Source: Flammeovirgaceae bacterium (lineage in GTDB: Bacteria; Bacteroidota; Bacteroidia; Cytophagales; Cyclobacteriaceae). Taken from it: 64,000 bases of DNA. The stretch covers positions 1,729,001-1,793,000 of the forward strand of contig CP054185.1 of NCBI GenBank assembly GCA_015180985.1, in the 5' to 3' direction. Numbering within the stretch: position 1 is the first letter of the stretch; each line of letters starts with the position of its first letter. Shown in pieces: positions 18,114 through 26,557 of this stretch. The notes under the pieces are model-generated. The model made no database searches. It worked only from the letters and a program-made list of their open reading frames with translations, and was not told the DNA's origin. Both the position numbers and the translations under genes were made by a program.

Positions 18114-18433
18114 ATAAGGGTGACATCGTCCTGATACCTTTCCCATTCACTGACCTATCAGATGTAAAGCACAGGCCGGCACTTATTCTTGTGGCAGGTG
18201 AAAGCGATTTAACGGTTTCATTTATAACAACTCAAATAAAGTGGCAGGATGAGTTTGATGTGAAGGTTGAACCATCTGTGATAAACGGTTTAAAACAAAC
18301 TTCTTTAATAAGGTTGAGAAAACTGGCAACCATTGATAAGGATTTAGTGATAGGTAAACTCGGTAACTTGTCTAAGGATGAGTTAAATATTGTTGATGAC
18401 AATTTGGTCAAAGTATTCAAACTTAGGCAATAA
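18110..18433 (+). CDS. Type II toxin, MazF/PemK family
   Basis: The 107-residue toxin has the family start GDIVLIPFPFTDLS, the KHRPALILV motif and the TSLIRLRKLATID strand, all typical of PemK/MazF endoribonucleases that cut mRNA at short sequences. It follows its antitoxin with an ATGA overlap. The IS256-family element has inserted 33 bp downstream of the stop codon, leaving the pair intact. Confidence 0.92.
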   Translation: MNKGDIVLIPFPFTDLSDVKHRPALILVAGESDLTVSFITTQIKWQDEFDVKVEPSVINGLKQTSLIRLRKLATIDKDLVIGKLGNLSKDELNIVDDNLVKVFKLRQ

Positions 18434-18466
18434 CCACGAGGCATTGTGGCGATGAACGCAGCATGA

Positions 18467-19865
18467 GACACTGCCTAATTAAGTGTGTAAGTGCTGGGTA
18501 ACGACTAAGCAACTGCGTAAAGGTTTTATATTTTGCATCTGCCTTCGAAGATAGTTAAAAATTGATTTACGATTAGTGGCCAGTTTCTCACGGGCAAGGT
18601 CCATTTTTTGGTGATCTCCCGTAAAGCCAGGTACACCGCTTTCACCACCGCCTGGTCGTCAGGGAACGAAAGTTTGTTGTTGGTATACTTGCGGATTTTT
18701 CCGTTGAGATTTTCGATAATGTTCGTGGTATAGATCAGCGTTCGGATTTCGATCGGATAATCGAAGAAGTGCGTGAGGTTATCCCAATTCGTTTTCCACG
18801 ACTTGATAGCATGCGGATATTTTTGCCCCATGTTACTTCAAGGCTGCTCTAAGGCTTGAGCAGCCGCTCTTTGTTTGGTGCTCCGTAAACAGTCTTCAAA
18901 TCGGCTACAAATTGTTTCTTGTCTTTCCAGACAACGTAGCGAAGCGCATTTCTGATCTGATGAACTACACAAATCTGGGTTACCGATTGGGTAAACACGC
19001 TGGTGATTGCATCGGTGAAGCCCTTCAGATTATCGGTGCTGGTGATGAGAATATCTTCCACGCCACGGCTTTTAAATCAGTAAGTACACTTATCCAGAAT
19101 GAAGCACTTTCGCTTTCACCCAGCCACATGCCCAATACTTCCTTAAACCCCTGAGCATTAAGGCCTACGGCCAGGTAAATGGTTTTGTTGATCACCTTCC
19201 CATTCTGCCGGACTTTGAATACGATCCCATCCATCCACACCACAAAGTACACCGATGAAAGAGGCCTGCTTTGCCACTCCGTTACCAACGTATGTACCCG
19301 CGAGGTAACGTTGGAAATAGTGGCATCCGAAACATTCACACCATAGATTTCCCGGATTTGTATTTCAATGTCGCGTACGCTCATACCCCGGGCATATAAG
19401 GAGATGATAATTTCTTCGATGCCTTCTACGAACCGGCTGCGCTTGGGAACCAGGACGGGCTCAAACGTGCTGTTCCGATCCCGAGGTACTTCTATCTGTA
19501 GTTCACCTCGCGTGGTCTTGATGGTCTTACGGGTTTTTCCGTTCCGTGAGTTCCCGGAGTTAATCCCTTCTGGTGAATGTTTGGCATAGCCCAAATGGCC
19601 ATCGAGTTCACCTTCCAGCATTTGCTCCATGCCCTTTTTGAAAAGTTCATCGATAAAGCTGTTGAGGTCTTTCGAATTCTTAAATTGCTTGAGAAACTCA
19701 GGGGTGAGCATCTCTTTGAGTAGTGGGTGTTGTTCTTGATTTTCCATGGTAACTGTGTTTAAAGTTAAGTCTTTAAATGCAACCGATTCGGCTGAAAGTG
19801 GTACATTCCACATCCCCTTTCAGCAAGGCCGAATCGGGCCTTTACACAGTTGCTTAGTCGTTACC
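18467..19865 (-). mobile_element. IS256-family insertion sequence, copy 1 (degenerate)
   Basis: The 1399-bp element is nearly identical to the one at 46832-48232 and lies in the opposite orientation. An 8-bp target duplication CAGCATGA flanks it (18459-18466 and 19866-19873). The 27-bp inverted repeat is terminal at one end but lies 30 bp inside the other. Its transposase is broken by four single-base indels. Confidence 0.93.
18526..19747 (-). pseudogene. IS256-family transposase, frameshifted
   Basis: Compared with the intact copy (46950-48173) this gene has four indels: one A lost in the A5 run of ...TTTAAAAAGC, one T lost in GAGCTGGCTG, one C gained in AGCAGCTTG and one A lost in the A6 run of GGGGCAAAAAAT. 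The protein is thus split into three frames (ending near residue 235 and again near residue 300). The DDE residues are spread over these fragments, so no active transposase can be made unless the indels are sequencing errors. Confidence 0.9.
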
Positions 19866-20119
19866 CAGCATGAATATGTACATGCGCTTCTCTGTCCCCG
19901 CAGCGTCTCCTGCAAGGGACTCTTCTATGTTGAAAGTCAAGTCCTGATGCACTAATTTTGTTATTGTTTTACCTGCGTGGCTGCGATTGGAAACCTCAGC
20001 GAACAAGCAGGGTTTACACTGAAAAAGATTTGGACTGTTAATAGGCAAAATTGGCAGTCCTTTCTTTTTTAGGAAAACCGAAAAAGAGTTTCCAACATAG
20101 CCCTGGCTTTACCCTTTAC

Positions 20120-20269
20120 CAAGTATAAAATCAATCTTCTATAAGCAGTCATTCCTTTTCGGAAGCTGCACGATACCTTTTATATTTTTATAAAGGTGGG
20201 CTGTAATCTGCGGAAAGCAGTCACTCTGAAATCCAGAGGCTGCAAGAGTCCCCTTACATTGTGCCCACC
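20120..20269 (-). ncRNA. Candidate IS110 bridge RNA (copy 1)
   Basis: The sequence is identical to the candidate bridge RNA of copy 2 (see 56819-56964). The outer stem GGTGGGC/GCCCACC occupies 20263-20269 and 20195-20201 (reverse orientation). The left target beside this copy (GCCGCAG) matches the 3' guide CCGCAG exactly, better than at copy 2. Confidence 0.65.
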
Positions 20270-20288
20270 GTTTATAACTTTTATATGG

Positions 20289-21364
20289 TTAAGCGGCTAC
20301 GCCAAGTTCGTATTCCGTTTTGTTAATCAACACATAACGCAGTCGGCTCACCAACATCCGGGCAATACGAATGATGGCTTTATTACCCTTCATTCGGCTG
20401 CATAGTTGGTTATACTTCATAGTCAATGCCGGATCGGTACGTACTGCAACCCAGGCACTTTCGATGAAGCACTTCCTTAACGTTTTATTGCCTCGTTGTG
20501 TGATGTCGCCCACATGTTCACGGTCGCTCGATGAGGAAACATTGGGCACCAAGCCAATGTAGTTACATAATGAATCACGACTTTTAAATCGTTTGATATC
20601 TTCTAACTCAGTCAACACCATCATGGCTGTTAACCGGCCTATGCCAGGCACACTGATCAGCAGTTCTACCGGCTTAGCATATTTCTCTTCACCAGACAGA
20701 GTGTTTATCTGTTTGAGGATGGTAGTTAGTGTGCTTCTCCAGAATTCTGCTTCAGCCAGGTAAGTAGCTAATGTGTTGTTCCACTTTTCCCGATGTCCAC
20801 TTTCTTAAGCCACTCCATGAATCGCTTAGACCAATGTGTGCCCGACCTGGTGAATTGTTCGGGGTAATTAATCCCAAAATAACTCAATAAGGCTTTGATG
20901 CGATTACGACATCGTGTTTGATTGCCTACAATCCGCTGACGAGCCCGTAACAGGCTGCGGTCTTGCTGACAATTTTGCTGGGTACATAGATGGCCTCCAG
21001 GCTCACCACTTTTAACGACCTGGCAATTTTTCGACTGTCTAAGGGATCGCGTTTTTGTTTTCTCTTTGTCTTTGGTCGGCACATCGGCTGCATGAACAAC
21101 CATGCAGTTAACGCCACTTGCCTGCAGTCTTTCTTGCAACCAAAATCCTGAATACCCAGCTTCATAAGCAGCATGGTAGGTTGCACCCGGAAAATTCCGA
21201 TTTAGATATTTTACCAACACATCGACATCCGGAGGCTGACTAAAAGTTTTAAGGTGCAAATTCTCGCCCATGATGGTTACCGTGATCTGTTTCTTGTGCG
21301 TGTCTAAACCAACGTAAATGTTTTGTCCACTGAAATCCAATTTTTTGTTAACTTGTTTTTGCAT
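20289..21364 (-). pseudogene. IS110-family transposase, frameshifted
   Basis: The intact homologue (55720-56799) has 359 residues. Here two As are lost from an A6 run (GAGAAAAAAC), one A from each of two A5 runs, one G from a G3 run, and one C is gained in GAGCTGG, a net loss of 4 bases. The N-terminal DEDD domain is frameshifted after about residue 103, and the C-terminal Transposase_20 half is in another frame. It is non-functional as written. Confidence 0.9.
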
Positions 21365-21445
21365 AAGCCTTGAGTGTTTTGTTTTAATACAATAACTTAT
21401 TAAAGTTAGTACACTGGGGCTTATGCTCTTTCAAACATAGTATCT

Positions 21446-22186
21446 GCGGCATTGGAAATCCTGATTGGTGAGCAACCGCCATGTATTATCTTTAATTTAT
21501 CGGATGAGTGTTCGTCTTTGCGCTGTACAACATTTTCGATCCCCACCACAAAAGCCCTTATGTTGACCGGTGGAATATGCGCATGGGCTTTGAGTACATA
21601 CTAAAGAAGCGGAAGAAAAAACCGGTTGAAACGCCACAAAGCGGAATAGGAGCACATCAGGGTAGAACCGAAATAAAAAATCAGGCTGTATCCTTTCCCT
21701 GAAGGTTTATCAAGCCTGCTTTGCAGTTGTTTTTGTTGAGCTTGAAAAGACGCGACTTCGGCCGACAGGTACTTGGCTTACGGTCCGGCCATCAAATCAA
21801 CAAAAGGCTTAGGTTATTCTGGCCCCGAAACGTGTTTTGAATACGGGTATTAGGGACTCTATTTCTTTCTATGGCTCATAGCTCGTTAAATTATATATGA
21901 CAACCAAAGAAGCCGCTGTGATTTTCAGGCATGCTCAAAGCGGTGAGAAAAGGCTTAGGTTATACCACACTAAACCCGACTGAATTACACATCACCCTTA
22001 ATGGTTCAGCATTCTGCTACCTCGGATGCCAACGGTACGATCTGCGATTTTGGCCCGGAATCGTAGCTTTTGTCAATCAGTCGTGTTTAGTGCGGTTAAA
22101 AAGTCGCGTTTACTTGTGTCCGGTCTAAAACTAAGAGAGAAATGACAACAGGTCTAAAAAGGGCCTGGCAGACCCTAAAATGCAAA
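21446..22186. other. Non-coding or relic region before the dcw cluster
   Basis: About 740 bp between the IS110 copy and the MraZ operator. A frame at 21508-21702 encodes FALYNIFDPHHKSPYVDRW and a basic tail; it looks protein-like and could be the 3' relic of a gene cut by the insertions. A direct repeat AAAAGGCTTAGGTTAT occurs twice (near 21792 and 21950). AGGGACTCT at 21852-21860 repeats the right half of the IS110 target. No intact gene is supported. Confidence 0.45.
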
Positions 22187-22216
22187 AAAGTGGTTGAAAG
22201 TGGTTGAAAGTGGTTG
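22187..22216 (+). promoter_or_regulatory. MraZ-box operator (three direct repeats)
   Basis: AAAGTGGTTG occurs three times in perfect tandem (22187, 22197 and 22207). MraZ proteins bind promoter-proximal repeats with a 10-bp period and autorepress the dcw operon; the AAAGTG(G/T) word matches the type described in Mollicutes. The array is immediately upstream of mraZ and overlaps the -33 region of its promoter. Confidence 0.8.
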
Positions 22217-22233
22217 AAAAATGCTTATGTTTG
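22204..22233 (+). promoter_or_regulatory. mraZ promoter
   Basis: TTG at 22204-22206 and TATGTTTG at 22226-22233 (TAnnTTTG) are 19 bp apart. The -33 part lies inside the third MraZ repeat, so MraZ binding would block RNA polymerase. The ATG of mraZ is 30 bp further. Confidence 0.65.
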
Positions 22234-22262
22234 TTATCAAGGAATAGACAACCACTACGTCA

Positions 22263-22703
22263 ATGACCTTTTTCACCAGCGAATATGAAAGTAAGCTCGA
22301 TGCCAAGGGCAGGCTGGTACTGCCTTCGCGTGTAAAAGCCCAGCTGCCCGAAGGCGACAGCGAACTGGTTTTGCGCAGGGGTTTTGAGCGCTGCCTCATA
22401 CTCTACCCCATGGTGGAATTCAAAAAGGTGTTCTCCAAAATTTCCGGATTGAGCGAGTTTAACGAGGAGTACCGAACCCTCCAGCGCAACTTCTTCAGTG
22501 GCACGGCCACGGTTGAACTGGATGGCAACGGCCGCTTTTTACTCCCTAAAAACATGCTCGCCTATGCCCAGATAGAAAAGGATGTGATGCTGGTAGGCAT
22601 GGGTAACAAAGTGGAGATCTGGAACCCGGCACTATACGAGAAACACCTTATCGCAGACCCAAGTGAGTTGTCGAAACTGGCGCAGAAATACCTGGACCAA
22701 TAA
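22263..22703 (+). CDS. mraZ: Transcriptional regulator MraZ
   Basis: The 146-residue protein contains two SpoVT/AbrB-like halves: FTSEYESKLDAKGRLVLPSRVK near the N terminus and ATVELDGNGRFLLPKNMLAYA in the middle. MraZ forms a ring-shaped oligomer that binds repeats upstream of its own gene and represses the cluster. It opens the dcw cluster here, as in most bacteria. Confidence 0.96.
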   Translation: MTFFTSEYESKLDAKGRLVLPSRVKAQLPEGDSELVLRRGFERCLILYPMVEFKKVFSKISGLSEFNEEYRTLQRNFFSGTATVELDGNGRFLLPKNMLAYAQIEKDVMLVGMGNKVEIWNPALYEKHLIADPSELSKLAQKYLDQ

Positions 22704-22746
22704 GCTTCAAGCATGAGCTTCAAGCTACGAGATTGTGTAGACATGT

Positions 22747-23103
22747 ATGAGAGACTTTAAGAAGCTACTCATTTGGCAAAAGGCTATGGAAATTGTTAAT
22801 GCGGTTTATTTGGCAGTTGATAAGTTTCCGGGTGAGGAAAAATTCGGATTGCGTTCGCAGGTAACAAGAAGCGCGGTATCCATCGCGGCTAATGTCGCTG
22901 AAGGAAGTGCGAAGAGCAGCCAGAAGGAATATAAATATTATGTAGAAACGGCATTGGGGTCGGCTTATGAATTAGAAACGCATATGCTGATTGTTGAGCG
23001 ATTAGGCTGGCTTTCACACCAGGATGTAAAGGATATTTTGTTGATGATAGAAGAAGAGCAGCGAATGCTCTCAACGTTCTTGAACAAGATAAAAGAGAAA
23101 TGA
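22747..23103 (+). CDS. Four helix bundle protein (23S rRNA-IVP type), copy 1
   Basis: The 118-residue protein has the family start FKKLLIWQKAMEIVNAVY, then FGLRSQVTRSAVSIAANVAEG and a helical C terminus. The family was first noted in intervening sequences inside 23S rRNA genes, and its function is unknown. The gene interrupts the usual mraZ-rsmH junction and is flanked by a perfect 10-bp inverted repeat: AAGCTTCAAG (22702-22711) and CTTGAAGCTT (23124-23133). Two related genes lie in the same cluster. Confidence 0.9.
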   Translation: MRDFKKLLIWQKAMEIVNAVYLAVDKFPGEEKFGLRSQVTRSAVSIAANVAEGSAKSSQKEYKYYVETALGSAYELETHMLIVERLGWLSHQDVKDILLMIEEEQRMLSTFLNKIKEK

Positions 23104-23154
23104 TAACGACTTGCGGCTTACAACTTGAAGCTTGCAGCGAAAATTGAAAGTGCA

Positions 23155-24057
23155 ATGAGTTATCACAAACCGGTAATGGTAAATCAGTGCATCGAAGCAC
23201 TGCAGATAAACCCGGAAGGAACATACGTAGATGCCACTTTCGGGGGAGGCGGACATAGCCTGGCCATGCTGGAAAAAATAAAAGGCGGTCGGTTAATCGC
23301 CTTCGACCAGGATGAAGATGCCGCGCGTGAGGCAGAAAAAATCACGCACCGTTCTTTCACATTCTGTCATGCCAACTTCAGGTACCTGAAAAAGTTTTTA
23401 AAACTCAATAAGGTAACAGAGGTAAACGGCATTCTGGCTGACCTCGGCATTTCATCGCACCAGATTGATGAACCAACCCGTGGCTTTTCAACCCGGTACG
23501 ATGGCCCCCTGGATATGCGGATGGATACCAACAATCCGGTAACGGCCGCTGATGTGCTGAACACCTGCAGCGAAGCTGATCTACACCGGATACTTGGGCT
23601 GTATGGCGAAATACGCAATGCCCGAACGGTGGCCAAAGCCATTGTTCAGGGGCGGACGATAAAGCCATTGAGCCGTACCGAAGAATTGAAAAACCTGCTT
23701 GTCCGGTATGCGCCCATAGGCAAGGAAAACAAATACTTCGCCCAGGTGTTTCAGGCGCTGCGCATTGAAGTGAATAACGAGATGCAGGCCCTTGAAGATT
23801 TTTTGCACCAGGCGGGCGAAGTGCTGGTACCGGGCGGCAGGCTGGTGGTGTTGTCATACCACTCGCTGGAAGACAGAATGGTGAAGAATTTTATAAACAA
23901 AGGAAAAACTTACGGAGAAGCCGAAAAAGATTTTTTCGGAAACGTACTTAAACCCTTCGAAGCCGTAAACCGGAAGCCGGTTGAAGCATCGGAACAAGAG
24001 ATAAAAGAGAATAAACGTGCACGCAGTGCAAAGTTGAGAGTAGCAGTAAAATTATAA
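23155..24057 (+). CDS. rsmH: 16S rRNA m4C1402 methyltransferase
   Basis: The 300-residue protein from ATG 23155 (MSYHKPVMVNQCIEAL) is preferred over TTG 23125, whose extra residues come from the four-helix-bundle gene flank. The SAM-binding motif is VDATFGGGGHS, followed by LADLGISSHQID and RGFSTRYDGPLDMRMD, both family signatures. It methylates N4 of C1402 in 16S rRNA. It follows mraZ in the dcw cluster as usual, but separated by the inserted gene. Confidence 0.96.
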   Translation: MSYHKPVMVNQCIEALQINPEGTYVDATFGGGGHSLAMLEKIKGGRLIAFDQDEDAAREAEKITHRSFTFCHANFRYLKKFLKLNKVTEVNGILADLGISSHQIDEPTRGFSTRYDGPLDMRMDTNNPVTAADVLNTCSEADLHRILGLYGEIRNARTVAKAIVQGRTIKPLSRTEELKNLLVRYAPIGKENKYFAQVFQALRIEVNNEMQALEDFLHQAGEVLVPGGRLVVLSYHSLEDRMVKNFINKGKTYGEAEKDFFGNVLKPFEAVNRKPVEASEQEIKENKRARSAKLRVAVKL

Positions 24058-24061
24058 ACCT

Positions 24062-24083
24062 CCCCTCTCCTTTAGGAGAGGGG
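24062..24083 (+). repeat. Strong 9-bp hairpin with tetraloop in rsmH-ftsL spacer
   Basis: CCCCTCTCC (24062-24070) and GGAGAGGGG (24075-24083) pair perfectly around TTTA. The element is followed by CGGGGGTGAGG, which brings a purine-rich stretch just upstream of the ftsL-like ATG. No T-run follows, so it is more likely a dispersed repeat or an mRNA-stability/translation element than a terminator. Confidence 0.6.
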
Positions 24084-24096
24084 CGGGGGTGAGGTT

Positions 24097-24474
24097 ATGG
24101 CAGACAACACATTCAGAATCGACACGAAACCAAAAAGTTCAGGCGGTGGCTTGTTTTCATTTTTTGAACGCAGGCTTAAACTCGAGAACTATTTTGAAGA
24201 AGGCTTTCCGGTTCAGCACCTTCCGAAAATTGTATTTGTCATGGCGCTGGGTTTATTCTATATCAGCAATACGCATTATGCCGATAAGACCGTGAGGCGC
24301 ATTAACGAATTGCAGGCCGAAGTGGAAGACTTGCGTGCGGATTACACCACCACCAAAGCCGACCTGATGTTTGCCAGCAAACAAAGCGAAGTAGCCCGAA
24401 AGGTAAGCCCCTATGGCTTGAAGGAAAGTTTGAAACCACCCTACAAAATCGCTGTGAACGAAGATGAATATTAA
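24097..24474 (+). CDS. ftsL: FtsL-like cell division protein
   Basis: The 125-residue bitopic protein has a cytoplasmic N terminus of about 45 residues, one membrane helix (KIVFVMALGLFYISNTHY) and a coiled-coil periplasmic part (VRRINELQAEVEDLRADYTT). Sequence conservation of FtsL is low; the assignment rests on this topology and the position between rsmH and ftsI. In the divisome FtsL links FtsQ and FtsI/FtsW. It overlaps ftsI by 11 bp. Confidence 0.85.
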   Translation: MADNTFRIDTKPKSSGGGLFSFFERRLKLENYFEEGFPVQHLPKIVFVMALGLFYISNTHYADKTVRRINELQAEVEDLRADYTTTKADLMFASKQSEVARKVSPYGLKESLKPPYKIAVNEDEY

Positions 24475-26557
24475 GCAGTCCATATTGTTACGTGTGCGGG
24501 TAGCCTTTTTGTTTGTGCTGCTCTTCGCCCTTGCAGTGGTGGCGCGCATTGCTCACGTGCAGATGATTGAAGGCGATAAGTGGGCCGCCATGGGCGAGCA
24601 GATTTCATTTGACTATAAAAAGGTTAAAGCTACACGGGGTAACATTTATTCTGATAACGGTAGCCTGCTGGCTACTTCGCTGCCCTTTTACAAAGTAGCG
24701 TTCGATGCCACCCTGCCTAAAGAGGAAGTGTTTCGCAACGGAGTGGATTCGCTGGCGCGTCAACTGGCCGCATTCTATAAAGACAAAAACTGGATCGATT
24801 ACAAGCGTATGCTCATTGATGCCCGCGAGTCGGGTAAACAATATGTGGTTATTAACCGAAAGCAGATTGATTACCAGGATAAGAAACTGATGCTTACCTG
24901 GCCCATCTTCCGCGAAGGCCGGCTAAAGGGGGGTGTCATCTTCGAAAAGATGGATGTGCGTTACCGTCCGTTCTCCAACCTTAGCCGCAGAACCATCGGG
25001 TTTGTAAATGAAAATGAGAAAGGTGCCGGCCTGGAATACAGTTTTAACAACCAACTGGGTGGTAAAGACGGCTACGCCTACTACCAGAAAATTGCCGGTG
25101 GCATATGGAAGCCTGTGTTTGATGCCAACAATGTTAAGGCGGTTAACGGGTTGGATATTCAAACCACCCTCGACATCAATCTGCAGGATGTAGCCGAAAC
25201 AGCGCTGCACAAAGCCATGGCACAGCACCGTGCCGATGACGGCCTGGTGGTGGTGATGGAAGTAAAAACCGGAGAAGTGAAGGCCATCAGCAACCTGAGC
25301 AGCGATGGTAAAGGCAATTTCTATGAGAAATTCAATTTTGCCACGGGCGGCTTGTTTGAACCGGGTTCAACCTTCAAGCTGGTAACCATAATTGCCCTGC
25401 TCGAAGACAGCAATATTGATTTGGCTGACAGCATTGATACCGGTAAGGGTGAAACTATCTTTTATAAAAAGTACCGCGTGCGCGATCATGAAGAAGGCGG
25501 GCTTGGTAAAATCACCATCCGTGAGGCGTTCGAACACTCGTCCAATGTGGCGATGGCCAAACTGGTGGATAAGAATTTTGGCGTGCGCCCGCAGCGCTAC
25601 CTTGATCACGTAGAACGGCTTAAACTCAACAAGCCACTTGGTCTTCAGATTACCGGAGAGCCTGCACCCAAGTTCAACTACCCGGGCCAGAAGGGTTGGA
25701 GCGGCATCAGCCTGCCCTGGATGGCCTACGGTTATGGCATTGAGATAACCCCCATGCATACACTTAGCCTGTATAACGCTGTGGCGAACAATGGTAAAAT
25801 GATTAAACCTGTTTTTGTAAAATCGGTTAACCAGGCCGACCGGGTTAAGGAGCGTTATCAGACGGACGTTATCGTGAGTAAAATATGCTCCGACCGCACG
25901 CTGAATAAGTTAAAACAGTTGCTCGAAGGCGTAGTTGAAAACGGCACTGCGAAGAATATTAAAGGAACCCATTACCGCATTGCCGGAAAAACCGGAACGG
26001 CCCAGATATTGGAGAATGGCCAGTACACCAAAAAATATATCACTTCGTTTGTCGGGTATTTTCCGGCTCACAGTCCAAAATATTCAGCCATGGTGCTCAT
26101 CAAGAATCCGCGCGGCTGGCAACAGTACGGCAGCAACGTGGCTGCACCGGTGTTCAAAGAAATAGCCGATAACATTTATGCGCGCGACCTGAACATTCAT
26201 TTGGCTATGGAAAAGAAAACCTACCGGGAACCGGGCCTGTTTCCGGTTATCCGTGCCGGCAACCAGGAGGAGTTGACGATGCTTTGCAATGAATTGGGAA
26301 TATCGAATCATTCGAAAAGCGAAGAGTCGTGGGTGCGTGCCGTAAAGAATGGCGATGCCGTTAACTGGAAGACCAATACAGTCGGGACCGGTATTGTACC
26401 CGATGTGATGGGGATGACCTTCCGCGATGCGTTGTATTTGCTGGAGCGTGCCGGACTGATGGTTTGGTATGAAGGCACCGGCCGGGTTCAAAGCCAGTCG
26501 TTACTGCCGGGTGCGCGGATATCGAAGGGCGATCGTGTTTACATAAAACTGGGATAA
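24464..26557 (+). CDS. ftsI: Division-specific transpeptidase (PBP3) with PASTA domain
   Basis: The 697-residue protein has one N-terminal membrane helix (VAFLFVLLFALAVVARIAHV), a PBP dimer domain, and a class B transpeptidase domain with the SxxK active site in EPGSTFKLVT (catalytic Ser), SSN in EHSSNVAMAKL and KTG in AGKTGTAQIL. A single PASTA domain forms the C terminus (VPDVMGMTFRDALYLLERAG). It makes septal peptidoglycan crosslinks in the periplasm together with FtsW. Its stop overlaps the murE start by 1 bp (TAATG). Confidence 0.97.
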   Translation: MNIKQSILLRVRVAFLFVLLFALAVVARIAHVQMIEGDKWAAMGEQISFDYKKVKATRGNIYSDNGSLLATSLPFYKVAFDATLPKEEVFRNGVDSLARQLAAFYKDKNWIDYKRMLIDARESGKQYVVINRKQIDYQDKKLMLTWPIFREGRLKGGVIFEKMDVRYRPFSNLSRRTIGFVNENEKGAGLEYSFNNQLGGKDGYAYYQKIAGGIWKPVFDANNVKAVNGLDIQTTLDINLQDVAETALHKAMAQHRADDGLVVVMEVKTGEVKAISNLSSDGKGNFYEKFNFATGGLFEPGSTFKLVTIIALLEDSNIDLADSIDTGKGETIFYKKYRVRDHEEGGLGKITIREAFEHSSNVAMAKLVDKNFGVRPQRYLDHVERLKLNKPLGLQITGEPAPKFNYPGQKGWSGISLPWMAYGYGIEITPMHTLSLYNAVANNGKMIKPVFVKSVNQADRVKERYQTDVIVSKICSDRTLNKLKQLLEGVVENGTAKNIKGTHYRIAGKTGTAQILENGQYTKKYITSFVGYFPAHSPKYSAMVLIKNPRGWQQYGSNVAAPVFKEIADNIYARDLNIHLAMEKKTYREPGLFPVIRAGNQEELTMLCNELGISNHSKSEESWVRAVKNGDAVNWKTNTVGTGIVPDVMGMTFRDALYLLERAGLMVWYEGTGRVQSQSLLPGARISKGDRVYIKLG

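Larger units (their letters stand above)
19922..21443 (-). mobile_element. IS110-family (IS1111-like) element, copy 1 (degenerate)
   Basis: This is a near-identical, reversed copy of the element at 55639-57164, with CT core dinucleotides at both junctions (19922-19923 and 21444-21445). Subterminal inverted repeats are TCTATGTTGAAAG (19924-19936) and CTTTCAAACATAG (21428-21440 region). It lies 41 bp from the IS256 duplication. The pre-insertion target reads AGGGACTCTGCGG. Confidence 0.9.

Noticed and set aside
22187-22216. Short tandem repeats considered as a CRISPR or satellite
   Set aside because: The 10-bp period, only three units and position before mraZ fit MraZ boxes far better.
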